This document shows positions 10,458 through 22,554 of a stretch of 64,000 nucleotides of DNA, one piece after another. Each line of letters starts with the position of its first letter. Within the stretch, counting starts at the first letter, position 1. The notes under the pieces were generated by a model. It made no database searches. It had not been told where the DNA came from and saw nothing but the letters and a program-made list of their open reading frames with translations. Position numbers and translations under genes: made by a program. The stretch is from Meconema thalassinum (Eukaryota > Arthropoda > Insecta > Orthoptera > Tettigoniidae): the NCBI GenBank assembly GCA_946902985.2, contig OX336392.1, positions 16,590,716 through 16,654,715 on the forward strand, read 5' to 3'.

Positions 10458-11476
10458 GCTGCCAAGGCAGAATTTCAGCAGATGATCGATATGGGAATCT
10501 GTCGACCTTCGAACAGCTGTTGGGCAAGTCCTCTCCACCTTGTACCCAAAAGAGATGGATCTTGGCATCCTTGTGGTGATTATCGGGCATTGAACAACAT
10601 CACTTAACCTGAACTCTACCCAATATACAAGACTTCAACAGTCAGCTGGATGGAAGAAAAGTATTTTCCAAGATCGATCTCCTACCCGCATACCATCACA
10701 TACCAGTTCACCTGACGATATTCCGAAGACTGCAGTAATAACCCCTTTCTGACTGTTTGAATTTATTTCCCTACCGTTTGGATTACGCAATGCAGCACAG
10801 ACCTTTCAGAGATATATGGATAACATTCTACGAGATTTTGATTTCACCTAATGCTACATCGATGATATACTCATAGCTTCCTCCAGTGAAGATGAACATA
10901 AACAGCACCTGTATTTATTATTTGAACGACTCAGTCAGTTCAATATTAACATCAATATTAGCAAATGCATCTTTGGAGTGACAGAAGTGCCATTTCTTGG
11001 TTACCAGATCTCTGCCAATGGTATCCTTCCATTGCCAGATCGCGTACAAACAATCAAAGACTATCCACTACCGGGAACAATCCAAGACTTGCATCGTTTT
11101 TTTAGGACTAATCAACTTCTATCGTCGAGCACTTCCTCATGCAGCCAATATGCAGGCTAAACTCTTTGACATCACTCATGGAGCAAGGAAGAACGACAAA
11201 AGAAAAATTACTTGGACAAATGAACTTCAAACGATATACTCAGATTTGAAGACTAGTCTTGTTAATGCAGCTCTTCTCGCACATCCTTCCTATGAACTAC
11301 CGTTGGTTTTGATGGTCGACGCTTCTGACTTTGCTATGGGTGCTTCACTTCACCGAGTTAGAGGAGATATTTTCCAACCCTTATCGTTCTTTTCAAAGAA
11401 ACTCAGCGACACACAGAAGAACTACTCGACTTATGACAGAGAACTTCTTGCTGTGTATTCAGCTGTCAAACGCTAG
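10458..11476 (+). pseudogene. Gypsy-1 reverse transcriptase and RNase H, broken
   Basis: After the hammerhead insertion the frame resumes with AKAEFQQMIDMGICRPSNS. An in-frame stop follows near 10608. FISLPFGLRNAAQTFQRYMD precedes a second stop just before the catalytic YIDD box (about 10855-10872). Frames 10978-11160 and 10997-11476 carry the thumb and the RNase H start ([36 protein letters not shown]). At least two stops and two frameshifts inactivate it. Confidence 0.85.
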
Positions 11477-11514
11477 AAGGTAGAGAATTCCCAATCTACA
11501 CGGATCATAAACCT

Positions 11515-12491
11515 TTGACGTTTATGTTTAATCAACGACCCGACAAAGCTACCCCTCGGCAACTATGCCACATGAGCTTTATAGGGCAGTTCACCACTGA
11601 CATTAGGTATGTGGAAGGAACAAATAACTCGGCTGCTGACGCTTGTTCTCGAATTTCTTCCATCAGTATTCCTTTATGCTTTACTACGGAGGAGATTGCC
11701 AAAGCTCAAGCTACATATGAGGAATTGAAACATCTGCAGCAATCAAGCGCATGTTCTCTGAAATTCCAGGTGTTTCCTTTACCCAATAACCATGAACTTA
11801 CCTATGACAATTCCATCGGTAAGCTCAGACCAATCATCCCTACTGCATTTCATCATCGCATATTTGAGTCCATCCACAACCAGTCACATCCTGGAGTAAA
11901 AGGATCGATCAAACTCATCCAACAACGATATGTATGGCCGTCAATGAAAAAGGATATCAAGTTATGGGCATCATCATGCGTCCCTTGCCAGCGAGCAAAA
12001 GTCTGGCGTCATACACACAGCACTATCGGCGTATATGAGCAAGTCACAGAACGATTCAGCCATGTCAACATTGACATTGTTGGACCTCTTCCATCATCCC
12101 AAGGTTACTCATATGTACTCACCATGATCGACCGGTTCTCACGGTGGCCTGAAGCAGTTCCAATAAAAAACATTACTGCAGAAACAATTGCATCCACCAT
12201 ACTCTTAAACTGGATTGCCCGCTTCGGAGCAATACAATCACTACTGAATGTGGACGACAATTTGACTGTAAACTCTTCAGATGTCTCACGCATTCACTTG
12301 GCGTCCAACATATCAAAACTACAACATACCACCCAGCAGCAAACGGAATGATTGAACGCTGGCATCGGCAATTGAAATCATCTCTGAAAGCTCACCTAAC
12401 AAGCAACTGGGTCCCCAAACTTCCATTAGTTCTGCTAGGACTGAGATCCTACATCATCCCCAATCACACCACAACTCCAGCAGAGATGACC
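11515..12491 (+). pseudogene. Gypsy-1 RNase H end and integrase, broken
   Basis: The frame begins with the end of RNase H ([25 protein letters not shown]). Then come an HHCC zinc-binding region ([18 protein letters not shown] ... SCVPCQRAK) and the DDE core start ([20 protein letters not shown]). A frameshift near 12290 leads to the last part ([16 protein letters not shown] ... TPAEMTY). It is truncated at 12491 by LINE C. Integrase would insert the cDNA. Confidence 0.85.
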
Positions 12492-14715
12492 TATCTTCTT
12501 CTTCAAGTGCCTCATCCTCCAAGAACATTGGCGATCAGTAGCATGATCTGCTGTTTGTCCATGCTGTTCTAAACAGTGACACTGTATTAAGTCCAAACCA
12601 CTGGCTTAAGTTCTTTAGCCAGGATATTCGTCTGCGTCCTGGACCCCTAATGCCATCAATCTTTCCTTGGATATTTAATTGCAAGAGGTGGTATTTGTTG
12701 TTGCGCATAACATGACCAAAGTATTCTAGTTTTCTCCTTTTGATGATACTGAGAATTTCCAAGTCTTTGTTCATACACCGCAGTACTTCCACATTTGTGA
12801 CTTTAGCTGTCCATGATATCCTTAAAATCCTGCGATACGTCCACATTTCAAATGCTGTCAGTTTCTTATTTAAAACCTCGGTAAGTGTCCATGATTCAAC
12901 GCCATAGAGCAGGACACTAAAAACGTAGCATCGAAGCAGTCAGGTGCGTAATGACAGACTTAAATCGCAGCTGATCAAAACTTTTCTCATTTTCATGAAA
13001 GAACTTCTGGCCTGCTCAATTCTACAGCGAATTTCTTGACTTAAGTCCCAGTTATCATTGATTTGACATCCTAAATATTTATATGATGAAACCCTTCCAA
13101 TTCTTTCATTCCCAAGTGTAAGAATGACCTGAATTTCATCTTTGTTTCTACTAACAACCATCCACTTAGTTTTTTGTACATTTAAATGTAATCCCATGGC
13201 GTTACTCTCTTCAGAAATAGAATCCAGTAGTGTTTGTAGATCATCCATACTTGTTGCAAGGATGACAGTGTCATCAGCATATCAGATGCTATTAATGATA
13301 GATCCATTTACCACTACTCCTTGAGACTTTCCTTCAAGAGCATCTTGGAAAATCTTTTCAGAATAGATGTTGAAGAGGAGTGGAGAAAGAATGCAACCTT
13401 GGCGAACTCCCTTCATAATCGATACTTCTTCAGACAGCTGACCATCAACACGTACAGCAGCACGTTGATTCCAGTACCGATTTCCAATTAATCGGATGTC
13501 ACGTCCATCTAGTCCCAGGTCACATAAAATGTTCATCATTTTATCGTGTTGAACAGTGTCAAAGGCTTTTACATAATCGATGAAACACATGTAAACATCG
13601 ACACGAACATCACGGCATCGTTGAATCAACACCTGAAGACTGAGCAATGCCTCCCGAGTTCCGATACCATTCCTGAATCCAAACTGTGTGCCACCAATGT
13701 TTTCCTCACATTTATGAAATAACTTTAAGTGCAGGATTTTAAGGAATAACTTCAGGGCATGACTCATTAAACTGATCATTCTATAGTCATTGCTGCACTA
13801 TGCATTGGTCTTTTTGGGAATCGGTATAAAAGTTGATTTGAGCCAATCATGTAGTATGTATCCACTTCGATAGATGTTATTGAACAAACCCACCAGCAAG
13901 AAAAGAGATCGTTCATCCTTGAGAAGCTTTAGTATTTCAATGTGCAATTCATGTGGACCTGGAGCTTTTCCACTCTTCGATATTGTTATGGCATGTTCAA
14001 TTTCAGCTCTTGTAATGTCTATGCCATCGCCCGTTCGAATACCATGATCAACACTTCTGTTGTCTTCGAATAGAGTTTCAACGTAATTCTTCCATTGTCA
14101 ACTTCTCTTCAGTACTAGGGAGAATGATGTCATATCTATTTTTGAGAATCCCAATCCCTCAGCTCTTATAAATCCCAGCTGCTTGCTTAACCTTTTTATA
14201 CATGTTGAACGAGTCATGCTTTGCACACAGTAGTTCTATTTCGCTACATTCCTTTGAAAGGTGTTGTTCTTTGGCAATACGGATTTCCTTCCGTATTAAT
14301 TTCTGCAATTCTCGGTACTTTATCGGGTCATTATTCTTGAAAGGTCTTCTGTAATCGATCAATTATAGAATTTTATCTGTCATCCAAGGTTTGCTTTTCC
14401 TCCTCTCCGTGGCCTGTAGTTTTTCTCGACACACTTCATTCACTGCGGATTTGAATTGGTTCCAAGTGTCTTCAATATTATGTGTATCCTTGTTCGACTG
14501 GATATAATCTAGTTTTGTACTCAATGCTGTTTGGACATCATTTCTCAATACAGGGTCTTGGAGCTTATGGATCGCAAAATGATTGCTGTGCCTCACTGGG
14601 TGATATTTTTTCAAGTTCAAATTCATTGTGGCTAACAAAACATTATGATCGGAGTTAATATCAGCACCAGGCTCAACTCTTGGTTGAAGTATAAAAAGCT
14701 TTGAAGCCATTTTTC
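12492..14715 (-). mobile_element. LINE C, 5' truncated, inserted in gypsy-1
   Basis: The reverse strand runs from the end of an endonuclease domain (GADINSDHNVLLATM, about 14660) through the RT to a C-terminus ending in a (GAA)n-like tail at 12492-12501. Its tail abuts the gypsy integrase, so it inserted there. The catalytic half of the endonuclease is missing. Confidence 0.85.
12510..14710 (-). pseudogene. LINE C endonuclease end and reverse transcriptase, broken
   Basis: 14710-14363 holds the SDH motif that closes an APE-type endonuclease. 14362-14159 is the linker. 13779-13282 holds RT motifs FGFRNGIGTREAL, FIDYVKAFDTV and GVRQGCILSPLLFNIYSE. A stop codon directly precedes the YADD box (about 13270). 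13248-12940 continues with the thumb (YKYLGCQINDNW). 12846-12535 holds RRKLEYFGHVMR. Gaps between frames show several indels. Confidence 0.88.
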
Positions 14716-15250
14716 AGTGTTGGCTGTTGACAGGCTGGCTGCATGGTGCAGCAGGAACGTTTTCACCTGCTGTTCCCAAGGTAACAAGATCCAATCACAT
14801 CACAGCACAGCCAGTTTACATGAGGGAGCCATGACAGTATATTTATTGACCCTTCAGGGCAAAATCCAGCACTCCGGCATCTTAAAAGCTGCAGCAGTTA
14901 AAAGGGATGTAAAATCTTTTCAGTTGGTCAACACATATTTGTGCCCAATTAGATTAGGTGGAAAACATAAAACTTTACCTGAAACAAAATTATGCGTTAC
15001 TAATTAATAGCACTGATTACACCAGCGCAGGGATGTGTTTGTTTAGTTTGTCAAACAACCATTTCCAGATCCATTATTAAGGCTCAGTATGTGATACTGG
15101 CAGATATGACGAGTGAAGTTGAATAACTTGTTGAAGAAATAATTTTGATATTATATAATATACAGAATGTGTTAATTACATGTTCACATGTCCAACTATT
15201 TGAATACAATTTGAGTACTTATCTGGATAGTTAGTGCTATGTAATCACCT
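14716..15250. other. No gene; small repeat shared with 25860-25930
   Basis: About 14930-14985 (TTGTGCCCAATTAGATTAGG) matches about 25880-25925 (TTGTGCCCAATTACATTAGG), so a small unnamed repeat is present. Nothing else is recognised. Confidence 0.5.
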
Positions 15251-15255
15251 CATAG

Positions 15256-15655
15256 ACTGACGTGGCGTAGTTGGTAGCATGCTGAGCTTCTATGCCCAAG
15301 GTTGCGGGTTCAAACCCGGTCGAAGTCGTCGGATTTTTTAAGAGCATTAAAAATCTCTCAGTATCCCTTCCCTTGCAGGGGAAGTAAAGCCGGCGGTCCC
15401 ATGTCATAGATTTATGGCATGATAAAGAACCTTCCACTAACTACACTTGTGTGAAGCCAAAATTTGTAGGTTAGATTATTTGATAACCCTATATTCGTTC
15501 CAACGTTTGCCGCCAGGTGTCGTGGACGGTATCATTTAATAGCAAAAGTAGGAACTAGTTGAAAAATTGATTGTCTCAGTCCTTATCTGAATTACAGATA
15601 ACACACACTACATGACTACATGACCGCGTTGTCGCAGCCCCTAAACTAAGGAACC
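15256..15655 (+). mobile_element. SINE-2, tRNA-derived, copy 1
   Basis: The head has a box A-like TGGCGTAGTTGGTAGCATG and a box B-like GGTTCAAACCC. The body (CCAACGTTTGCCGCCAGGTG; CGCGTTGTCGCAGCCCCTAA) recurs at 16583-17026, 24697-24790, 28797-28956 and 28957-29466. No clean TSD was found. Confidence 0.85.
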
Positions 15656-15791
15656 AACCAGACTGGTGTGGCTTGAATTAGTTAGTTGTGGCGCTCGCTG
15701 TGCTGGTGTCGTCACATGATGGAACTTATGCATTCTCCCAAAGGCTGATTTGAAATGGACTTGTGGTGCCGAGCTATGTCAATAGATGGTT

Positions 15792-15843
15792 TTGGGCCGA
15801 TAACCTAGATGTTAGGCCCCTTAAAACGACAATAGTCATATCA
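15792..15843 (+). mobile_element. 52-bp minimal SINE 3' unit with TSD
   Basis: Only the 3' end of a SINE/LINE inserted here: GGGCCGATAACCTAGATGTT, its stem partner AGGCCCC, then TTAAAACGACAATAGTCATATCA. It is flanked by an exact 13-bp TSD, TCAATAGATGGTT, at 15779-15791 and 15844-15856. The stem-loop matches the end of the 730-bp element at 37609-38338. Confidence 0.88.
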
Positions 15844-16009
15844 TCAATAGATGGTTCCAGACTTTTTAAACATATTTAAATGGAAAGGATATGCATTATA
15901 TTTAAATGTCAAGTCTCAGGAAACCAAGGCTGAGAGTCCGTATCCCACCTTTAAGACCCTCAAAACCCTAAGCTGTAGCAGGCAAGGATATTGGTCTACA
16001 ATAGATAAA

Positions 16010-16125
16010 AGTCCAAAGTCACTTTCTCTAATCTTTCAATTTGTGTTTTACTGAAAGACCTCCTAATTGGGGTACAATATTCAATTAAGGGTCTGACGGG
16101 GGATAAGGGCAGTAGGAAATAAATA
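16010..16125 (-). pseudogene. Possible LINE RT scrap
   Basis: The reverse frame includes SPVRPLIEYCTPI and KTQIERLEKV, resembling the post-RT LVRPxLEY...IERLEKVQ segment of some LINEs. It is short and unsupported by flanking motifs. Confidence 0.35.
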
Positions 16126-16582
16126 TTTGAGTCACAAAATTCCTTGGAATAACGAGTTATGCAGCCTAAGCTCTGCAATGCCTGCTTGCAACAGCAGCAG
16201 CCATCCAGAGAAGAACTCGAATTGTGTTTTATAGTTCTGGCTGTGTATTTATAACAGGCTTTAAAATAAACCAGGTTGGTTTTGTTTATTGATTGCATAC
16301 AAATCAAATAATTAAAATGAAGGCAAGTGTCCACCTAAATATAAAGTATTAACAAGGCGGACACTATTAGCTGTGTGCTTATAATAATCAACAATGGATT
16401 AAATTTGATTTCTTAAACAAGTAGCCTATACAAGTAACATAAACTGAACCTCGTCACTTCTAGTTTTTGCCAGTATCCTATACTAAGCCTCAATAACAGA
16501 TCTGAAGATGTTCGCTTGACGAATGAGACCTGTCATCCCCCTAACCTCCCCAGTATAAACATTACAAGTAAACAATTACACA

Positions 16583-17026
16583 TGCTGAGCTTCTATGCCC
16601 AACCCAGCCGATGTCGTCAGATTTTTTAAGAGCATTAAAAATCCCTCAGTATGCCTTCCTTCAGAGGGGAAGAAGCCCATGTCATAGATTTATGTCATCA
16701 TAAAGAACCTTCCACTAATTACACTTGTGTGAAGCTAAATTATAGGTTATCTTTGAGTAACGCTCTAACGTTCGTCACTAGCAGCCAACTGCGGTGGCAT
16801 CTAGTAACCAAGTTCAGAACTAGTTCGTCATTAACGGTGGTGTCTGGTAGTAAAAGTTGGAACTACTTGAAAAGCCAATGCAGTCCTTACTTGAATTAAA
16901 AACAGATAACGCACACTAATACAGCCATCACAATTAACACCAGTTATCAGACAGATTCTACACACACCCAAAGTACACGGGGCTACATGACCGCATTGTC
17001 GCAGCCCCTAAACTGAGGAACCAAGT
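16583..17026 (+). mobile_element. SINE-2, copy 2, damaged head
   Basis: It starts within the tRNA-like head (CATGCTGAGCTTCTATGCCC), lacks box B, and runs to the family 3' end (TTGTCGCAGCCCCTAAACTG). A mariner element follows immediately. Confidence 0.82.
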
Positions 17027-17059
17027 ACATTACACATCAGTTGTTACGTCCACCTTCTC

Positions 17060-18063
17060 AACATAATCTCCTTGTGACTTTATGCACTTTAACCATCGAT
17101 GTGTCAGTCTCTCCAGACATTCCTGAAACCATTCTCTCGGTGTGCTGCGTACCCATGACAGCCTTGACAGCTGTGTCTAGTTCTACAAAATCCACAAAAC
17201 TGCGACCACGTAGAGGTTGACAGCCTTGACAGCTGTGTCTAGTTCTACAAAATCCACAAAACGGCGACCACGTAGAGGTTTCTTCATGTTCCCGAACAGG
17301 TGATGATCACTTGGTGCCAAGTCGGTGGAGTATGGTGGGTGTGGCAGCACAGTGAATCCCATTTGATCAATGGCAGTGGTGGTCTCTGGTCTAGAGTGGG
17401 GACGGGCATTGTCCTGTTCCAGAAGCACACCTTTAGCCCATTTTCCTCGCCGCTTAGTTTGAATGGCACGGCGTAAGCGTTAAAGGTTGCACTGTTAATC
17501 GTGACCCCCAATTCCAACCAGTCAATGAGGACGATGCCCTTTGTGTCCCAGAACACTGTTTGCCAACTGATGGCACTGTTCGCCATTTCTTTGGCGGTGG
17601 ACTGCCCCTATGCTTCCATTGCATTGATTGTTGTTTCGTTTATGGCTCATAGTAATGGAGCCATGTCTCAAGCCTGGCCATGAAGTCGGCTGGATCTTGA
17701 CCATGGCGTTGCAAAAGTTCTCTGCTTTTGGTCTGCACACAAGAGTCTAGGCACCCACCCGGCTGACACCTTCCCCAACAGTAAGTGGCCGTGCACGATC
17801 CGCTGCCGGGTGTTGCGGCTAATTCCCGTGGCTGCCTTTAATTCCGTAAATGTGATGCATTTGTTTCCTTGGATGGGCTGTTCGACCCGGGCAATGTTGG
17901 CTGGTGTTGACACTGTCACATTCCCTCCAGAACTGGTTCCATTGTCCACCAACCTTCCACCCAGTTGGAAACCGTTTTCTGTGACAGCGCATGTTCTCCA
18001 CAGACTGCCACCAAGCGTTGATGAATTTCTGCAGTGGTCACGCCTTCTTCCCATAGGAATCAA
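17060..18063 (-). pseudogene. Mariner transposase, broken
   Basis: The N-terminal helix-turn-helix part is in 18063-17668 (VSTPANIARVEQPIQGNK; TFTELKAATGISRNT). The catalytic domain is in 17586-17284 and 17428-17183, with EQDNARPHS and YSTDLAPSDHHLFGNMKK, the second and third Asp regions of the DD34D triad. A 62-bp tandem duplication at 17157-17280 shifts the frame near the C-terminus. Other shifts near 17530 and 17680 also break it. Confidence 0.85.
17157..17280. repeat. 62-bp tandem duplication in mariner transposase
   Basis: GACAGCCTTGACAGCTGTGT starts at 17157 and again at 17219, and the two 62-bp units differ at one base. Because 62 is not a multiple of three it disrupts the reading frame. 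Confidence 0.9.
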
Positions 18064-18239
18064 GTGGTATAGCGCTGTCCCTGACGGTTCTCTGCTCCTA
18101 TGCCGACAGTGTTGTTATGAAATGGCTATGACGAGTGCATTCGTTGGCCCCTGTGCGTGTGCTGCTACCGAACGGTGGAACAAGACACTAGTTACACGTC
18201 ACCACCTTCAATAGTGAAATGTGAACCATACCCTCACGT

Positions 18240-20415
18240 ACAAAAAATAAAGTTCTCAAGGAAGTTCTGCACTATCTATTCATCTTTAAAATCATATTAT
18301 GACTGCTTTTAGAAGTTATGAGCACAGTACAATATTGTACCTGGTAGCCACGCTTGCATAATTTCAGTATCGAAACAATTTCCCTCAGCAGTACAAAAGG
18401 AAAAAAGACCTTAAACAAATTTGTCTTATGCTGTACTTACAATAGTTGCTCTCAAGTGCAGATGTTAAATGTGGTTCATTTAAGGTGGGATATTTACTAT
18501 AGGAGCTATAATATTATACATGCCTAAACTAATGTGGAATTTTACATTATCTCAGAAAAAAATTAACTCTTAGAAAAGAGTAGACAACCTCATTACACAA
18601 AACTTTGTATTAAATAATTATTATTTTGTTATTTCTTCCCCTTGGTACTTGTTGACTTCCTTTGGTCAGCAGAGTGAAATAGGGTGCACTAACATTCCAT
18701 TTGACAGTATGTGTCTGAATTTTGACTCGACTGGATGAAAACTGACTTGTGAACTAATTTTCCTTGGCTCATATAAATATACAATAAATGTGTCATGTTT
18801 TCATTTGAAAAGTGAATGTAAGTAGTCCTGTGCTTAATATATTTATATGTGTAATGCAGAAATTTATTGAATATGAGTAAAACAGTTATGAATGCTTGGG
18901 TATGTTCAAATGTTACTCCTAGTTATTATTAAAGACACCCTTACCTAAATGTAAATTAGTTAAGTTGATATTTTGGTTGTACATTTTTTTTATAAATATA
19001 TAATATTAAAACTGTGGTTTTTGACTGGCTATGTCACATAGTTGCTTTTCCTCAGTCATATTAAGGTTTATTTTCTGCAAGGGCTTGTGCAACCATAAGG
19101 GGTCCATTTTAATAAAGATACTGTATAGTGCTGGGCAGAACTCCTTGAGTTATATTATTGTATGTATGTATATACAAATCCACAAGATAAATTGAAAGGT
19201 TTTTTTCATACAATGTTAAAGCCAGTACAAAAAAATATTAAGTTTTTAAATACTATGAACCTTAATAATAATGCTGCTAGAAGTTCTTTGCCTCAGCTCA
19301 TTGTGTAGATGTACCAAAAACTGTAACATCACAAAATATCCTCCTACTTCCTACACTAGACAAGACCGAGGATTTATAAAGACACAAATGTGACGGTCTC
19401 CAGGAAACCATACCTTTTTGGTTTATTTTATAAATTGATAGTAGGTAAATTTGCAATCTATTTTGTGAAAATCAGAGGTCTCTAGTTTAAAAATTGGTCA
19501 CTGAAGGGAGATTGTAGTTTTACGTGACCGTTAATCTCGAGATCATAAGCCAAGGAATCTGAACCACAGGACATGACATTCCACTTGGGAAATCCCACTG
19601 GTCACTTTAAGCAACTTAGAAGTTGTAAGACAAAATTTGGGTATAGTGCTGCAATAATATATTCAAGATGTAAGTAAATCTGACTGTTACACAAGATAAA
19701 GGAATATGAGCATTGTGTGTTAAATAATTTTCACAAATATTTTGCAGTTTTATTCGCTGGAAATTTGAGCGTTCAAAATGAAAAAAAGAAAAGGTGAACG
19801 GGAATATTTGTGGTGTTGTGGCACTCGTCTACACGACGGTCCTGTCTGAAGATGTACAGACAAGAATAATGATAATAGAGATAATAATAATAATTAATAA
19901 TGTAATATTGTTGGAAAATTTAAAAAATCATTCTGAAACAACACTCTGTCAGTATCCAATCAAGGATTACCAAGGAGCAGGCTAACAGATGGTGTTTAAA
20001 TCTAAAAATCAATATTTCCCAACCTACTCACCTTATACCTCAGAGGTGTAAAGCTTTGGTTTCCTGAAGAGCGGTCATAAATAGACTAGAAGGCTCACTT
20101 ATAACACACAGAGGAATTAGAACTGATAATGCTATTACCTGGAAATTACGGGTTCTTGTTCTCATTCAAGAATAGTTTTAGAAAGTTTGTTGACTAATTA
20201 AATGTTTGTTTTTAAAATTCATCTTGGTACTTAATGTGATGTTGATATTAACTTGGATATAAATATATTAGAAAATGAGTTATACGTGTTATATTTATTT
20301 TAAAAAGTTGAAATAATTGTTGAATATAAATTCTCGGTCTAAATAGACAGTTTTTTTATTTGTGTATTGGAAAATAAAGATCCTTTTTGCAAATAATGTA
20401 TACTCTTTGTACTAA
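18240..20415. other. AT-rich stretch without recognisable gene
   Basis: No ORF with protein-like character, no repeat seen elsewhere in the window and no convincing TIR or TSD. It may be intergenic or intronic sequence. Confidence 0.5.
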
Positions 20416-20420
20416 TATTA

Positions 20421-21635
20421 GGATGTGTCGTAAGTAATGTTGTTTTTTAAATTCGGTGTGTTATAAGATAGAATTGGTTCGCCAATGCTATCTACTGGAG
20501 GCCGTGACTAGAATTGCGTATCTTGCGAGAATGTATCAGTCGTCAGTTGTTGGAGGATAGGGTCCTTCTAAAGCACTACTGGAAACAAGATTACAAAGCT
20601 GCTGCGGCTCTAAGAATATGTGAAGTGGAAGGAGACGGTGACGTTAGTGAGCGTGTGGCACAACGATGGTTCCAACATTTCAGCACTGGAGAAGAAAATG
20701 CTACAGATATGCCGCGTTCTGGAGGACCTAAACTATGAAATATTGAGAATCCACACAGAGTTTTGGAAGAAAATCCGCAAAGAAGGACTCGTAGTACTGT
20801 CAGAAGAACTTGGTGCATCAAAAGATACCATACATTGACAGACTAAGAAACTTGGAAAATCAAACAGAAGCTGTAGATCTGTACCTCATGAATTGACCCC
20901 TGAACACGCTCAACGTAGAGTGGATATCTGTCGTCAGCTTATCGGTAACCCCATGGTTGATAGATTTATCAGAAGAATATTGTCACATATGATGAAAAAT
21001 AGGTCATTACCGCAACGCTGCCGCCTTGAAACAGTGGCTCAGTCCCCGTCGACCTGCCAAAGTCATCGTTAAAAAGGATCGGTTTGGCCCCAAAATGATG
21101 TTGTGTGTCTGGTGGAATTTTGAAGGAGTGATTCACTGGTGGTGTGTTCCAAACAGACGTGCAGTCAATGCGGATCTTTATTCTCAATAACTGGAATGAG
21201 TTCATGAAATTTTGAGACAAAGATACCCAGCATTGGTTAACCAAAATAGAGTTCTCTTGCAGCAGGACAATGTGAGACCTCATACTGCACGAACAACCAT
21301 GGCAAAACTTCAGGAATTGGGAGGAGTCGAACTGCTACCATATCCAGCATCCAGCCCTGATCTTGCGCCTTCAGATTACCGTCTTTTTCGATCCATGGCC
21401 CATTTATTGCATGGAAGAAATTTCGTAAACATCGAAGATGTGGAAGTGAGTCTCGCCGAATTCTTCGCACCAAAACCCCGAGACTGGTTCCGTCGCAGGA
21501 TAAGAAACCTCGCTGAAAGATGGCTCAATACCATAGAATCTGATGGTCTCTACTTTGAAGAATAGTTTAATTTCTTGACAGAAAACTTTCCAAATAATAT
21601 GTTCTTTAAGAAATGACATTACTTATGAGACATCC
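20421..21635 (+). mobile_element. Mariner element with matched TIRs
   Basis: The left end GGATGTGTCGTAAGTAATGT matches the reverse complement of the right end (GGATGTCTCATAAGTAATGT, two differences); similarity extends for about 30 bp. The 1215-bp length fits mariner elements. TA lies at 20419-20420 on the left; the right flank no longer shows TA. Confidence 0.88.
20514..21565 (+). pseudogene. Mariner transposase (DD34D), broken
   Basis: The DNA-binding part is at about 20560-20740 (HYWKQDYKAAAALRICEVEG; RVAQRWFQHFSTG). The first catalytic Asp region reads TYDEK followed by a stop at about 21000. The 21212-21565 frame holds LLQQDNVRPHTARTTM and SPDLAPSDYRLFRSM (second and third Asp), and the natural end is at 21565. 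Frameshifts near 20735 and 20835 and stop codons inactivate it. Confidence 0.88.
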
Positions 21636-21639
21636 CCTT

Positions 21640-22300
21640 TCCAGGTAAAATCTGTCACATTTCTTGAGCTTGCTTAATCTCTCATATGTGACTGCTAGTA
21701 ACTGTTCATTCTACCTGGCTGAAAAAATTGTAGTTATTTGCAGGAGTCAAACCACCTATCTTCTTCTTTTATTCCAGCTGTTTGTGTCTGTGAATACAGT
21801 TGGGGCATTGAAAAAGATCACAGCTACAAGTGTGTAGATCGCATGAACTTATTTGGCAAAAACTACAAATGTCTCCAGTAAATATGAAATATTGTAAAGA
21901 TAAAAGAAGAAAATATCAAATATTTACAGAGTGTAATACGTACTGGAACATTGTTGGAGTCGCACAGGCACAGGAACAACAGCTGGAGGATCTAATGGAA
22001 CAATACTGTGAGAAGAGAAAGATGATCCACATGGGTTCTTGGTTCTTGAAACATTCTACCAAGTTCCATATGACCTAATCAGGTCAATGTGTCCCGCTCC
22101 CATTCAGAAACATCACCAACTGAGTCCAATGCGCTTTAGGAATCTCAAAACTTGCAATGCTTAGGAACGTGGCTTATAAGTCTACATTCAGGTGTCATTC
22201 GAGTTGATCATTAAGAATTCATCTTGTGGTGGAAGAACAGACCAAAATAAACTCTGGAAATCACAACTGACCAGTGGCAATGTGATTGTCAAGCCCCCTT
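21640..22300. other. No recognisable gene
   Basis: Short ORFs only. There is no repeat recurrence that I can see. Confidence 0.5.
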
Positions 22301-22301
22301 C

Positions 22302-22400
22302 ACTCAGCTTTGATTCCTATCTCAACCACCCTAGAAGTATTTTTCCGAGGTTTCCCATTCTACTCAAGGTAAATGCCAGGATGGTGTTCTTGAGGAGATA
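22302..22400 (+). mobile_element. SINE core-domain fragment
   Basis: CCGAGGTTTCCCATTCTACT followed by AAATGCCAGGATGGT is a diverged version of the core in SINE-3 (5514-5572) and SINE-5 (62355-62412). The head is missing. Confidence 0.6.
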
Positions 22401-22554
22401 ATGATAAAACCCTGCATGTTAGATATAATTGTGAGGGTTAATGTTAAGAAATTCGGGTTTGAGAATAAAACCAACACAAGTAATTGCCAAACTGTACATT
22501 TAAAGCTAAATATATCACATTGTTTCATTTTATAACTAATTCTATATCCCTGTA

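Larger units (their letters stand above)
8645..12491 (+). mobile_element. Ty3/gypsy element 1, decayed, 3' part lost
   Basis: Gag, protease, RT, RNase H and integrase remnants follow in Ty3/gypsy order, with many frameshifts and stops. Pol is interrupted at 10095-10444 by the hammerhead element. The element ends abruptly inside the integrase C-terminus, at TPAEMTY, where LINE C joins (about 12492). No 3' LTR is seen, and the 5' LTR cannot be delimited without a partner. Confidence 0.9.
17029..18235 (-). mobile_element. Mariner-like element, dead
   Basis: The reverse strand codes for a mariner transposase in several frames and abuts SINE-2. I could not match the two ends as inverted repeats, so the borders are approximate. 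Confidence 0.8.

Noticed and set aside
18240..20415. Possible host exon in the longest repeat-poor interval.
   Set aside because: No ORF above about 65 residues and no splice-site-bounded protein-like segment was visible.
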